Part shown: in pieces, positions 48,204-61,019 of the stretch
Layout: the number at the start of each line of letters is the position of its first letter
Numbering within the stretch: the first letter of the stretch is position 1
Assembly (NCBI GenBank): GCA_963971535.1
Contig: OZ020599.1
Location: 99,530,713 to 99,594,712 of the forward strand
Direction: 5' to 3'
DNA from: Notolepis coatsorum
Lineage: Eukaryota; Chordata; Actinopteri; Aulopiformes; Paralepididae
DNA length: 64,000 bases
The notes under the pieces: generated by a model
The model's database searches: none
What the model was told of the DNA's origin: nothing
The model's input: only the letters and a program-made list of their open reading frames with translations
Program-made: the position numbers and the translations under genes

Positions 48204-48991
48204 CAGCCCTAGACCTCAGCCCATTTACCCATGAAGGTAAACAAAGCCCCCCCCCCGCACTACTCCCCCAGTAGACACCGATTGACCGTCAGCATGAATG
48301 GTTGAGAGGAGGGAAGACCGTAGTATAGACAGACCTTCCCGTAGCAGAGAGACAGAACAGAAAACAGTAGCCCCTAATATAGCATAGCGTTAGCCGCGCG
48401 CTCCAGGATAACAGGGAAAACAACAACGTTTACCCAGATATCCCGCCGCTTGCGCCAATACACACTCGGTTGTCTCTCGGGACAACTCGAGCACATCACA
48501 AATGCCAGCATTTGTCATGCCTAGTGACATCCCACAGCGGGGAACAGTAGAACATTGACCCAGCATTTATAGCATTTAGTATTAACAGCGCGCTCCAGGA
48601 CAGCCTGGGAAACGTCCACCTCTTAGAGGGACGTTTACCCAAACATCCTGCCCCTGCCGCAATATACAACTCAGAACAAGCAGCATTTACTAACACCAGC
48701 GATAATGCCTAGTGGCGTAAGTCCTACCTTGTGCGAGGTAGCTCGATAGCTACACCTCACACGCTGTGCCTCTGTCTGCTGTCAACAAGACAAGGAGACT
48801 CCAGAACTCGACGCTGAGATGCATCGAAAATGCATCCCGCTGCAGAGTCGCAGAACCGCCAGAACATGCCGCGAAGATTTCAGGGGTAGGCAAATCTTCG
48901 GTAAGCACTCAAACCTAATTTCTCTAAACTTTTTCATATCAACTAGTTGCATAGGGCGTCTTTGCATCCGCTATGATGGAAACGAAAATAG

Positions 48992-49167
48992 AGGAAGAGT
49001 GAGTGGTGGCCATGCCCAGTACTAAGTAGCACGCCACTAGGGGCGGGGCCTGGCAGGTGAGGGGTGTATTTTGGTTTTATTCGTTGATGGAGTACAATAG
49101 GTACATGAGATGAGGTATATCTCGGTATGGCTTAAGAGCGGGACGCGATGCAAGTACGATATATAAC
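48992..49167 (-). repeat. DIRS-like 5' ITR
   Basis: Inverted copy of about 42743-42903, including CCAGTACTAAGTAGCACGCC and GTATATCTCGGTATGGC, ending ATATATAAC. Confidence 0.9.
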
Positions 49168-49320
49168 CGTCTGTAGTGTGGTATTGAAAGGGTTAACCTT
49201 CTGTAGTGTAGTTGTGAAAGGGTTAACCCTTTGTCGTGTGGTAGTGAAAGGGTTAACTTTCTGTATTGTCACAATGACAGGGTTAACAATTTTGGCAGTG
49301 TGGTAGTGAAAGGGTTAAGA
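49168..49320. repeat. About 30-bp tandem repeat, 5 decayed units
   Basis: Units contain GTAGTGTGGTAGTGAAAGGG followed by TTAAC. An inverted unit lies on the other side of the DIRS-like element at 42670-42693. Confidence 0.8.
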
Positions 49321-49469
49321 CGGCTATTTGCCCAGCTGTATATTATCAGACACAGTTATGAATGTTTATGAAATAATGATATGTCAGATATTATATTGAA
49401 AACCAGTATGGTCGTTCCACTCACATTCCACTACAATGTGTTAAAGGTAGAATCTGTAATGGGTCCTAT

Positions 49470-49590
49470 ACTAATCACCACAAAGTACCAGAAAATACCC
49501 CAAAGTACCCCAAAATACCCCAAAGTATACCCCAAAATACAGCCCAAAATACCCCAAAGTATACCCCAAAATACCCTAAAGTAGAGCATA
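49470..49590. repeat. Short CCCAAAGTA/CCCAAAATA tandem repeat
   Basis: About ten alternating TACCCCAAA-type units of 9-20 bp. Confidence 0.85.
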
Positions 49591-49848
49591 GTGACACAGG
49601 GTTCTGTGTGCTTGTTTTCATGCTGCATATTTATTTTAGACACAAATTGTGACTTTATGGTGATTATGTGGTTCAGTATACAAGGGTATTTCAATTGCAG
49701 TCTCAGTTTTACAGGTATAAGTGAAAAAAAGTTAAACTCACATCTTTGTACAAAACGGCAAGGTTTTTGACCCTTAAACTGTATGAAATGAAATACATTG
49801 GATATGGTTGTAGTTAAACACGTCTTATGGTTCCAAAGAGGCCCACGA

Positions 49849-50152
49849 GGGGGCGACAGTGGCTCAGGAGGTAGACCCGTCGTCTCGTAATTGATAGGTT
49901 CCCGGTTCGATTCCCGCTCCTCCGGGGCAGCGTGTTGAAAGTGTCTTTGAGCAAGACACTTAACCCGTAATTGCTCCTGATGAGCAGGTTGGTACCTTGC
50001 ATGGTCGCCTCTGCCATCAGTGTGTGAATGTGTGAGTGAATGTGTGAGTGAATGTGTGAGTGAATGTGTGAGTGAATGGGTGAAAGTGAGGAACACAATT
50101 GTAAAGCGCTTTGGATAAAAGCACTATATGAATGCACCATTTACCATTTATT
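49849..50152 (+). mobile_element. tRNA-derived SINE with expanded tail repeat
   Basis: GGGGGCGACAGTGGCTCAGG head, perfect B box GGTTCGATTCC (about 49906), body as at 25562. A 14-bp repeat (TGTGTGAGTGAATG) is present in about four copies at 50023-50080, and the tail ends GCTTTGGATAAAAGCACTAT. Confidence 0.9.
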
Positions 50153-50154
50153 TA

Positions 50155-50584
50155 TTTACTTACAGTACATTAAAATATCTTAGCACTTTGGGTGCCAATC
50201 ACGTGTTAACACATTTCTGGGCCCCAACCGTTGAGTGCCAACGGTCGGATTGAGAAGAATCAAATGCTCCCGATGCATGATGTGTGGTGGATTATGTTGG
50301 CGACACGATGGACATCAATACTTGGAATCGTGATCAGATCATTGGATAATCTTTTTGGGGTACATCCTAGTCAAGGTAAGGGCTATATGATATCAATCTT
50401 GCGTTGATCCAAGCATGTCCTCACCTCGATCCGAACGTGTGTGTGTAACGTTAGTCCACAACGTATGCCGTTGGTGACGATCAAAGCATCAATGATGAAA
50501 CATAATACCTATGATATAGATTTGATTTGAGAATAATAGCGGGTCCAGGCAAGAAACGGCAACGGTTATAGTATAATACACGCA
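50155..50584. other. Unassigned sequence
   Basis: No gene or transposon ends recognised. Confidence 0.4.
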
Positions 50585-50790
50585 TAAGGCTATTCCTCAG
50601 CATTTCTTGAATTACCCAGCCCAGACCGATCTAAAAACATACTTATATTCACCACGGCATAATGAGCGAATGTATGCATGGAAATTTTTTTCTTTTTTTG
50701 CATCTTGACCAGAAGAAAGTCACTGTCAAATGACCATAGTATTGTATCCATAGCTATAATATAGAATATAGTTATAGCTCTACAAACAAG
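50585..50790. repeat. Host repeat, unoccupied copy for the Harbinger-type insertion
   Basis: AAACATACTTATATTCACC reads straight through the position where the relative at 27341/28320 carries a 978-bp insertion. Similarity continues to AACAAGGTGAC. Confidence 0.75.
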
Positions 50791-51061
50791 GTGACAGACT
50801 CCTATCTTTTAAAGCGTGGCAGTGAATAGATGGGGCCCGGATTGGCGGGGCACACAATGTGTTAAGGTGCGAGGTCAAGCCACCCCATTGTAATTTGGCA
50901 AACCAATTTCTCTCCTTGTCCAAATGCTTTATTTATTTATTTTACTTTCCCAGTAACTTTGCATGAAATATGGTCTCTAGTTTCAGGAATCCCTTCGTCC
51001 TAACAATAGTTTGAATCTCCCACCTGGAGAGCCAATGTACCCCCCCAAAAAACCCTAACAG
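50791..51061. other. Unassigned sequence
   Basis: Nothing recognised. Confidence 0.4.
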
Positions 51062-51360
51062 CCAGCCGCTTCTTTTCACCTGACAGCGAGGACTCTCACT
51101 GGGGGAGCGTAACGCGTGGGAGGCTCACATTACTTCCCCCAGTTCCCTCCCTCGCTGAGCAGGCACCCCGACCGACCTGTAGGAGTCGCTGTTTACAACA
51201 ACCAGGATACACACCCCGCCGGCTTCCCACCCGCTAACATTGCCAATTGGTTAGTATGGATGACGATCAATCCGGAAGTACCGCTGACAGCTGGATTCGA
51301 TACCAGTGTCTCTGCGGTGGTAGGCAGGCGCTTAGTCCGCTGCGCTACCCAGCCGCCCTA
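51062..51360 (-). mobile_element. tRNA-derived SINE, 3'-truncated
   Basis: Reverse complement of the first 300 bp of the SINE at 31084: CTTTTCACCTGACAGCGAGG at the left and CGCTGCGCTACCCAGCCGCC at the right. It retains a single copy of the segment that expanded in the 8930 SINE. Confidence 0.85.
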
Positions 51361-51508
51361 TAATTCAATCTTTTGTATAGTGTTTGGTCTTTATTATTTT
51401 TACTGTATGAAGCACATTCTCAGGGGGCTCATACAGAACCAAGCATTTCACTGTAATGTACATGTACCTTATATGTGACAAATAAAACAAAACTTGAACT
51501 TGAACCTG
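51361..51508 (+). mobile_element. Retroelement 3' end with ACTTGA tail
   Basis: Inverted copy of the family at 16595 and 28985: CATACAGAACCAAGCATTTC, GTACATGTACCTTATATG and AAACTTGAACTTGAAC. Confidence 0.65.
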
Positions 51509-52162
51509 AGGGTTCAAATCAAATATGGGATTAAATTATATGATAAATGACTGAAAAGGTTACTGTGCACCAGGTGTGGCCTGTGGGTGCGTGTCTGTGT
51601 AAGTTAATCACTGGTATAGACCGTGATATAGACCAGGCACGTGTTTCCTACACTTCTGACTGAACCTCCCTGATACAGCAGACACCATCCAACGCTTTGC
51701 CCCAGTTATTAAGTTGACAGTCAGTGTGTCTGATTCACGTCTCTGGTGAAAAGGATCTGTCTACTGACTCACGTTGTTGCTTGAGCATTAGATTTGTTTG
51801 GCTCAAATGGGATTTTCACAGCACAGTGGGGCACAGGGAAAGAAGAGAGCTTGAGCTCGACAATCCTTGTTAGAGAACTTCGGAGATTTAAATCCGCATC
51901 ACAAGTCACCGTTAGCAAATACCAGCTACGGAAGAAACACCAGAGTGAAGCTATGCCTTAGACTTTCATTCACCAAGTCCATAGCATTTGGAACAAATGA
52001 AATAAGATCTGCACTTTCTCTGCTTCTGATGACCACATGAACGTGGCGGTAGACAGAATGTTCACTAGATGGGCCGCGGGACACAAAATGGCTGCTGATG
52101 CTGGCTGTAGAGGGGCGTTATATGACATCATGTGAAAACAAAGGATAATGGGCGGATACAGG
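51509..52162. other. Unassigned sequence
   Basis: No coding domain, tandem repeat or transposon end recognised. A candidate for unique host sequence. Confidence 0.45.
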
Positions 52163-52210
52163 CAGGGCCTACAGGCCATACAGATGGTCACCTAGAGCCC
52201 CAAAAGTAAA

Positions 52211-52244
<34 letters not shown>
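52211..52244. repeat. (TA)n tract, left of MITE
   Basis: Pure TA, resumed at 52716-52818 after the MITE. Confidence 0.95.
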
Positions 52245-52822
<578 letters not shown>

Positions 52823-52863
52823 TTGGGGGCCCAACAGACCCACGGGCCGGCCCTGGATGCAGG

Positions 52864-53399
52864 TACGCCAACTAAGCAGACATTTCACAGTTTACAGATT
52901 TAGCCATATAACTACAGTAGGCTATGGCTTTAAATTCTGCTTACCCAACCTCATTTAAAAGGAAAGCTCTTCAGGGCAACTCTTCCACACACGTCTTCAT
53001 GCTGAAGCAGTCTGAATATCTGACTCGCTAAAGTCGTGCTAAACCACTGACATGAACAACCCAACGTTAACAGAATTGTGTCAGCCGTTCTTCATAGCAG
53101 GATAATGGCCTGGAGCAAAGTGGCTGATGGTGACCCCAGCAGCTCTTCCCTAGAATATTTATGAAGAGTCTCCTGTGAGAGAGGCGTGCTCAGGAAAACT
53201 GATGCGAGGTCAGCTCTGCTCGGCACACTACTCCTTCCCGCACATTGGGAGGAAACTGACGTGAGGTCAGTTTTGCCACAGCCATGCTACTCGTTAGTGA
53301 CGCAAGGTCAGATAGTGTTTAACCGGAAATGTTTTTGTGTTTGGGAGGTACTGAGCATACAGATGGAGCAGATGTTTGTTCCCCTACTGGACTTTGTAT
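52864..53399. other. Unassigned sequence with three AGGTCA half-sites
   Basis: AGGTCA at 53207, 53264 and 53305, each preceded by a TGATG/TGACG-like motif, in a degenerate repeat (GAGGTCAGCTCTGC and GAGGTCAGTTTTGC). These are nuclear-receptor half-site sequences, but the spacing does not form standard dimeric elements. Confidence 0.4.
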
Positions 53400-53557
53400 T
53401 TGTTACTTGCTACTCGTGGTTTTATATCTTGTGTATTCTTACTGTTGCTTATTCCATGTGGTTCTGTTTTTCTCTTTTCATTTGTTTTGCTTATTGTCAG
53501 CATCTTTGGGTTCTTTAAAAGCGCTATACAAATTAAATGTATTATTATTATTAGAGT
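53400..53557 (+). mobile_element. LINE L2-type 3' end with (ATT)n tail
   Basis: TTTGGGTTCTTTAAAAGCGC, TATACAAATTAAATG and ATTATTATTATTAG, the standard L2-type 3' terminus. Confidence 0.7.
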
Positions 53558-54187
53558 AGAGCGCTCCCCTCCCCAAAGGATAGCCGGATGTAGTAGCCAT
53601 ATTAACAATACTCAACCAGTAGGGGGCACTCGGGTTACACCAGGTTACTTTTCGTCTCTAGTAAAGGGGAGATTGCTCCGTTCTGCGCTTGATATAATTG
53701 TCATATTGTCCAATCTAACGAATTCCTATTTCAAATTCAGATGATAAATAAAAATGTTGCCGCTTGTAAAGGCATGATGACAAGTGGAGAATAATGATGT
53801 TAACGTCAGAAAACAGCACACACAATAAATAGTCACTCACTTCACTTTATCCCTAGTGACTGCTAATAGTGTAAGTATCCTTGTTCAGAAGAAAATACTG
53901 GTTCAGTATGAAAAAGACCCCACAAAGAACTTTTTATGAAACCGTTCTATCTCAGGAGAGAAAGAACTGTATGGAAGTGTCAATATCCCCCTTTGAAAAG
54001 AATAGCATGAGCTCAGGAACACTCAGGAAGAGTGTGGTAGCCTAATCACACTCTCTCTCTGTTGCTAGACACAAATGTGTGTCTGATGTGAAGCAGACCC
54101 TCGTCTGCACCTTATTTATTTCCACTGTTTACTTTGATTATTGATTATACAACTGATTATTATGTATTGTCTTTCTATTATATATAT
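53558..54187. other. Unassigned sequence
   Basis: No gene or transposon ends seen. Confidence 0.45.
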
Positions 54188-54486
54188 CAGGGGTTCTCAA
54201 ACTTTTTTATACCATGACCCCATTTTATTTAGGATATTTTTTTGGCGACCCCACACTTCCAACGTGGAATTAAGGAATATCAAAATAAAAGCACACGTTG
54301 TTGAACTTGATCATGCATATTTATTAGAACATTTTATTACAGCACTATGTTATCAATACACATTTATAAAATGAGGCATATTTAGCCAAAATATGTTACC
54401 AGAACATAATGCCAATGCGCGACCCCACTGTCACCTACCCACGACCCTACTTTGGGTACTTGCGACCCATAGTTTGAGAACCGCTG
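54188..54486. mobile_element. hAT-type MITE, CAGGGGTTCTCAAAC ends
   Basis: CAGGGGTTCTCAAACTTTTT and AGTTTGAGAACCGCTG are inverted, with CGACCC repeats inside both ends. The flanks (ATATATAT and AAATAATA) do not show a clean duplication. Confidence 0.75.
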
Positions 54487-55243
54487 AAATAATAACGGCT
54501 TCATCTTAATTTATAATCTCCAGTACCGACGTGAAAAAGTATCATGGTCGTTGGACGGTAATTTCAGTTTTACCGTGCCACCGGCCATTGTAGAAATAAT
54601 TTACCACGGTACTGCCATGTTGAAAGTTACGAGTCGCACATGGTACCTCTTTTGCACTAAATAATACCATGGTATAAAGCAATTATATAACGGGTAGATC
54701 AAATCGAGCAACCTGACTGATTCATAGCCCTGGTATGATGAGTGTATACCCATAGGTATGATTCAAATTCCTTTTCACAAGCAAGTATCATTCCACGTCT
54801 GAGGAAAAAAAACATTAACCTTGTTAAATGCACGCACAGTTAAAAGGAGGAATCCTTTTGGTGCCAAAATTGGCAGAGATTTGGGAATCCCTCATGTCAC
54901 GATACACACATATAATTTCATATTGCCACTTCCACTAAATGTATTAATCTAGCTACTAACTGGGGAGACTGATAAATGACAGATAAAGGAATATAGCAGG
55001 ACGATCGGTTACGATAGTTAAACCTCACGTTGAACAGGGATTCCCAGTTAAACTGGGCGTCAACCCCAGTCCTGTCGCAGCTGCTCAATTTCCGAAAGCG
55101 TTGGAGCAAATTTCCAAACAGACGTCATTTGGACGAATGGTTACATGTTGAACATTATTATTTTCTAACAATAACATACACATTTAAATTGAAGTGTGTC
55201 TTACTTTCATATTGCCATAGCCTACTTGGTAACCGTTTTATAA
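54487..55243. other. Unassigned sequence
   Basis: No gene or clear transposon pair recognised; TACCATGG and TACCACGG phrases at 54590-54670 suggest a decayed MITE. Confidence 0.4.
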
Positions 55244-55372
55244 AAGCAATAGCTCACTTCAGGCCGTGGCATAATGGTTATTATATCACCTCCCCATTTG
55301 TGTCAGGCCGAATTACGCCCCTTGGCTGTGATATAATAACCATATACCATGGCCTGTCATGAGATATTGCTT
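55244..55372. mobile_element. Foldback MITE, imperfect inverted repeat
   Basis: AGCAATAGCTCACTTCAGGC at the left pairs with GGCCTGTCATGAGATATTGC at the right, continuing through GGCATAATGGTTATTATATC and its partner, with a short unpaired centre. Confidence 0.75.
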
Positions 55373-55492
55373 AATTAAACCAAGATACAGATAGTGTTTC
55401 CATCGGTCTGCCATCATCATAGTGAAACATTTTCTTTTTATAAGGAATAATATTTTTTTCTTTCTTAATCATCCCAAAGATACTGCATAGTA

Positions 55493-56848
55493 CAGGGGTG
55501 GCCAACCAGTCAGAGATTAAGAGCCACAAAAATGACTGTGGTACCACAAAGAGCCACACCATATACCAGCGTTTCTCAACCTTTTTTTTCAGTCACGGCA
55601 CCCTTCATGTGTTTATAGGTCTCACCCTCTGGCCTGTGTAGTTGCTAATGTCTTTTTGATTTGGGCCTCACAGGGTTAAAAGTACCCTGTGAGACCCACG
55701 GCTGCAAAATTACAAAATCATATTTAGCCATTTAAAAAAAACAATCTGTAAATGTTTATTTAAAATGTTTTAAGCACATGTATAGTCAATTGGTCCTGTT
55801 GTTTAGCCTCACAATGCTATTTGATAGTAAATGTGTTTATGTGTCCCACCCTCTGAAGTTGCTAATGTCTTTTTAATTTGGGCCTCACAGGGTTAACCTC
55901 TTATGCCCGTAATATACAGTAACAGTGTATATTTTCAGCATTACGTTTGTTTACCAATGATTTTAACTGTTATTAGTGAAATATAAGATTATAGAAATCT
56001 CAGGGCATTGAGTCAGAAACCGGCGCATATTGACAGGAGGAAGTGGAGCAGCCAAAAGTGAGTGTAGTCTTTTGAAGGAAGATATTGTGGGCTTTCGAAT
56101 TTCGAAAAACTACCCTACCCAGCTCACGCCAGCCCCTGTCAATCATCTGACTTCTGGATTCACTTTTTTATTTCTCTTATTTTTTGGGATTATCTCCCAC
56201 AAACCTGAACGTTATTGGCATAAAACAGAACGCAGTTAGTTTCTCTACCTTTCTGTGAACGTCTAGCAAAAAACGATGTTGCAATATGATGAAAAATTGT
56301 GGAGAAATTTACATTATAAAAAAGATTGCAGAATTCAGTACTGTATCTACAAAACCTGTTTAATCATCTTCCCTTTATTCATTTGCTTAGATTTTTCATG
56401 TCTGGAAAATTTTAGCATGGTGTTATTCACAGTCAAAGATAAAAAATATTTTTTAAATATAATTGATATTCTCCTTTGGTTTATTACAATTTACTCAAGC
56501 CTAGTAACATACACAGTGTGGACCCCAGGAAGACTAGCTCGCCACTTAGGTGACAGCTAATGGGGATCCTTTTAAACAATAAACAATAATAATAAACACA
56601 CTATTTCTGACACTGGGAATACATTCCCTGACATCCATAGATGTCCCTAGATTCAGATACCAAGAACATGCAAATGGACCATTTAAAAAAAAATCTGTAA
56701 ATGTTTATCCTACAGTACGTCCTTATGGAATGAGTGACATAAAAAAATATATATATATGTATATATTATTTTTTTATGGATGGAAGAGCCACACATTGAC
56801 GGGCAAAGAGCCACATGCGGCTCGCAAGCCGTGGGTTAGCCACCCCTG
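55493..56848. mobile_element. hAT-type element, CAGGGGTGGC...GCCACCCCTG, with nested sequence
   Basis: Ends CAGGGGTGGCCAACC and GGTTAGCCACCCCTG are inverted, with GCATAGTA/GCATAGTG outside (7 of 8). AAGAGCCACA repeats lie near both ends. A second hAT-like end (CAGCGTTTCTCAACC) at 55568 opens inside. A TTGCTAATGTCTTTTTGATT and CCTCACAGGGTTAA segment occurs twice (about 55640 and 55860). No transposase recognised. Confidence 0.75.
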
Positions 56849-57207
56849 GCATAGTGCCTCGCCTCCCGCTCGGGTTCGCCTCCCGCTCCCGGCGATATTT
56901 GTTGCATGTCTTCCCCACATCTCCTCCCGTTCGCCCTCTCCTCTGTCGGTCCTGCATGACCAGTAAAGCTGTAAAAATGCCACAAAAAATAAAAGATACA
57001 TAAATGAACTGTGTTATTGTGTAGCAGGACATTATTTTAACTTAGTATGAGGAGGAATGGTGTATCAAAGGCACTGTACCATACAGTATACTGTATATCA
57101 AAGGCTTATTGTACCAACAAAGTTGTATAACATATGTTTACTATATTCAAAGTGTGGCAATACTCTTTGTCACTGTAACCAGAGAGGCTGTGATTTGGAT
57201 AATTAAG
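56849..57207. other. Unassigned sequence
   Basis: Begins with the right-hand target duplication, then CTCGCCTCCCGCTC repeats. No gene seen. Confidence 0.4.
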
Positions 57208-57323
57208 CATTACATCACGTGACGGAGTGTGTTATAGGAATTAGATCACGCCTAGGGGTGGTTGTTAGACCCCCCCTAGGTGTGATCAAATTCCTATAAC
57301 ACACGACTTCAAGTGATGTAATG
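57208..57323. repeat. Imperfect inverted repeat (foldback), 116 bp
   Basis: CATTACATCACGTGACGGAG at the left pairs with CGACTTCAAGTGATGTAATG at the right, and GTGTTATAGGAATT with its complement nearer the centre. Confidence 0.85.
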
Positions 57324-58739
57324 TCTTTTATACAATGGCCAAATTCACCCAACCTTATTGCTATAGAATAAACACACAGTAATTGAAGCATAATGGAGAT
57401 TTATTCACAAAACCGTCCCCAGAAAAAGTAGGTAAAAAAATAAAAATAAGTTGCCTCCGTGTCTAGAAGCAAAGGGAGGTTGCTTCAAAGCATGCCATCT
57501 AACAACAAACTTCATGTATTATTGTTTTGACAATGGGTCATGACAAACCAATTACATAATCCAACATTGTGTAAACAACTAACATATTCCAGTTAACTGT
57601 ATATTTTTTTGTATTATTCGTTACGAATATATCCATACTTCCATTGTGTCCAGGACATCCAGTGAAATCGCTTCGTGCGACAGTGTCCTTTTGCAGAGGG
57701 AGGTTGCTACAAAGTATGCCATCTAACTACAAACTTCATATAAAATGACTCTTCTATAGAGCCACACTCCGTTATGCACAAGTTTACAGACATACATGAC
57801 ATACAGATACAGTACTGCTACATCTATACATTTATATATACCAGATTTACAAATACAGTACTGTTTTTGTAGGGTGATTATGGTTTATTTACATTGAGGT
57901 TCTGGGATCATGTGGAGTGTGTTATACAAAATACCCCCCTCCACCCCACCTACCAATCTCCTACTGTGAGGGCTGTGTGTGTGTGTGTGTGTGGGTCATG
58001 AGCAGATAACAGGGACTCTTAAAGTTATCCGTGAAACGGACAACCACTAGACTGCTTACGCAGATATTTTAGGAGAGGGGAAACATTAAACAACAGAAAA
58101 CAACCTTTACAGGTGGAAATCTCAAAGTGAGTAATTAAGAAAATAAATCGAGTCCAAAAAAACAGGACTACTCTCAATAAAGAGGTATAGTATAAAAGTA
58201 AATAAGCCACAAGGGCACCTCCTAATAAAGGAGTTTATATTGAAAAAAGTTCAACAATAAACCTCCACTAAGGGAGTTTATGTGTAGAATCACGTGAGTA
58301 GCCTAAAATAAGAATGACTACCATATAGCTCAATTCTGAATCAGAGATCAGACTACACTTCAATATAATGAGCGTGACCAAAAGGACAGCCAACACTAGG
58401 AAATGAATTAGCAGTTGACACTGCAAGATCCAAACTTAATAGACTCAAGGCATGGCCATAGGCACAGCTGCACTGGATCATGTGCAATCAAGCCCACACA
58501 CCTGCCGACCCATGAGGCAATTAACCACAGCTATCCATCACAGAAAGGTGAAATAAATCAAAAATAGACAACTGTAACTTTCCCAGGCCCAGCCCTTGGT
58601 GGGCCGGTTATGATAATGACATTGGACATTCCCTACCTCCTGACAGTGGTCTCCTACCTGGTCCCCTACCTCCCTCTAGTCGCCAAAGGAGCCAGATGGT
58701 GCAGGCGGCCATCTTGGTCTGGTTCAAGATAATAGAGTT
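57324..58739. other. Unassigned 1.4-kb region
   Basis: A GGGAGGTTGCTTCAAAGCAT/GGGAGGTTGCTACAAAGTAT segment with CATCTAAC...CAAACTTCAT occurs twice (about 57473 and 57698), a diverged direct repeat 225 bp apart. A short (TG)n run lies at about 57972. No coding domain recognised. Confidence 0.4.
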
Positions 58740-59140
58740 AATCTCTAATTATTTATTATCTTGGGCCATCCCTGTCTTTGTTTGATGTCGTCTCCCTGTC
58801 TGGTTGTTGTGTGTGTTATTGCTTTTTGTGTCTAGGTTAGTGTTTATTGATTCTGTGTTTTGGCCATGCCCTGCCAGGTGTTGCTCATTGTAATTAGTGT
58901 TTGTATTTAAGTGTAAGTCATCACTTCCTCGTGGCGTAATGTCCTCCAGTACCCTCCTTGTTACCCTCACTTACCTCCGTGTTCCCTTGCCCGTCGTGCC
59001 TCTCCTGTGCCTTGCTTCATGTTCTTGAGTGTTGTAAGTAGTTCATGTATTCCGTTTAGGTCATGTATTCCGTTTTCGTTCCTCTTTTGTTTCTCGTGTC
59101 TCAGTCCGTTTTGTATTAGTACCATCATCAATGGCATGAT
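58740..59140 (+). mobile_element. Probable gypsy-type LTR fragment
   Basis: T-rich, G/C-alternating composition with TGCCAGGTGTTGCTCATTG, TAATTAGTGTTTGTATTTAA and a TTCATGTATTCCGTTT/GTCATGTATTCCGTTT direct repeat resembles the U3 and R regions of fish gypsy LTRs. Ends are not defined. Confidence 0.35.
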
Positions 59141-59241
59141 GCATGGGGATCATGCAAGCTACACCCCTGCTAAATGGATTGCCATTGTATAAATTAATAA
59201 TGTTTAATGCAAATAATATGCTAAAGAATCACATTATATAT

Positions 59242-59400
<159 letters not shown>

Positions 59401-59904
59401 CAACCTTCTTAAACATTCAGAGCCTTGTCAGAGATGGTGAATTTCTTCTCCTAAACTAGGTGAAATACTGATGCAGACTGTAGATCATCTTCGCCAGACA
59501 AATACACCGAAAGAAACTCTTCATGGGTTTGTCAATGAAATGATGTACGGTAGATGAAAAATAAGATCATCATTGGGCTGTAATCAACACAACAGGAGGG
59601 TTCAGTGTCCTCTGATGACATCACAAGAAGAGATATCCAAAGTCAATAACTGTTGTGCTAAATGAATGTTTACAAAATCATTTAGAGCAGTGGTCCCCAA
59701 ACTACGGCCCGCCTCCACATTTGGCCCGGCCCCCTAGAGCCCCGGAGCTTTAAAAAATTATTATTATATATTTTTTAAGATGGCAGCATCCCCATTGTCT
59801 GTGCTGAATGTTTGTTAGTGTTTGATATTTTCTGTTGGTTTTTAGTACTTTTAAACATCCATTTTTAGTAAGTAGTAGTTTTCATTTGATCCTATAATTT
59901 TTTC

Positions 59905-60120
<216 letters not shown>

Positions 60121-60124
60121 CATC

Positions 60125-60480
60125 CAGGAGGGAAAAGACACACTTGGGATAGTAGGGACTGTATCTCTGCCTGTCCTGACCAGGAAACACTTTGCAACTT
60201 TGATCTCCTCTGGCAGTAGTTGGATATTGTAATGTGTGGCGAGGGGTTGCAGCAATTCCACTGAGTGAAACTGGTCTGAGGCTGGATAACATGTCTGTAT
60301 GCCTCTCATCAGTTGTTCTCCAACTCATGAGAACCTGCTCTCAAGCTCTTGCAGCATTCTGTCGAGGACTGGATAGAACAGTCTCTGTCTCAGCTGATCT
60401 CCTGAGCTGAGGTCTGAGCTTGTGCCACAAGATGACTCAACTACATACTCTTCCATCCTTTTCTGCCTCCTCCTTTGTCC
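60125..60480 (-). pseudogene. hAT transposase fragment (ZBED/ZMYM1-like)
   Basis: The minus strand reads LFYPVLDRMLQELESRFS then, after an in-frame TGA at about 60325-60327, VGEQLMRGIQTCYPAS and HYNIQLLPEEIKVAKCFL. This is the helical region before the C-terminal dimerisation domain in hAT transposases. The BED finger, most catalytic residues and the dimerisation tail are absent, and the LINE insertion cuts the 3' side. Confidence 0.75.
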
Positions 60481-60902
60481 ACTGCCATCTCTGAGGTGCG
60501 ATAACCTTTGAGTGTGTCCTGCACTGTGCTTTTAAATAGTACAGAGCTAGAGCTAGGTGGTCTGTAGGTAGGTACTGTATATTTATTTCATAAATAGTGT
60601 TATTATTTATTTCCTGACTTTTTTTTTCTGTAAAGAACCCGGAAAGGGTTATTAATATTTGGTTATGTGTGGCTTTCTGGAGAACAATAAATGTTTACGT
60701 TTAGGCACCCCTGCGATCGTCACACTTTTTCTGTTACAAACTGACCCCGGCCCCCACCAGAGAAGGGAAACGTTATGTGACCCTCACAGGAAAACGTTTG
60801 GGGACCCCTGATTTAGAGCCTTGGGGTATATGTGGGATTATGTGCAAAATAAATCAGAGTTGTTTTTCAGTGAATAGCCCCTTTAACACTCTGATAGACA
60901 AT

Positions 60903-60987
60903 ATAAGATATGATAAGATATTCCTTTATCTCTTAGGGAAATGCGGGCTTCATAGCAACACGGGAGAGGGGAGGGCAGGGTGATAGA
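60903..60987. mobile_element. Interspersed repeat (TTATTGATCCCC family), copy 3, truncated
   Basis: GATAAGATATTCCTTTATC, then CGGGCTTCATAGCAACACGG, parallel to 30820 and 32740. Confidence 0.6.
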
Positions 60988-61019
60988 ATAAGTCAAGTCA
61001 GCTTTATTTATATAGCATG

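Larger units (their letters stand above)
42701..49167 (-). mobile_element. DIRS-like tyrosine-recombinase retrotransposon (copy 2), structurally complete, inactivated
   Basis: Both termini, the internal complementary region, a tyrosine recombinase and a reverse transcriptase/RNase H remnant lie in the order expected for DIRS elements. Ends on the plus strand are AACGATAGG and ATATATAAC. Without the 2.46-kb nested insertion the element is about 4.0 kb. The gag-like region and the N-terminal part of the reverse transcriptase are deleted: coding sequence stops at about 45440 and passes directly to 5' leader sequence. The recombinase has a nonsense codon. Part of the leader aligns with copy 1 (1-1754). 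Confidence 0.9.

Noticed and set aside
53207..53310. Hormone-response element
   Set aside because: Three AGGTCA half-sites are 57 and 41 bp apart, not in a dimer arrangement, and lie in a degenerate local repeat.
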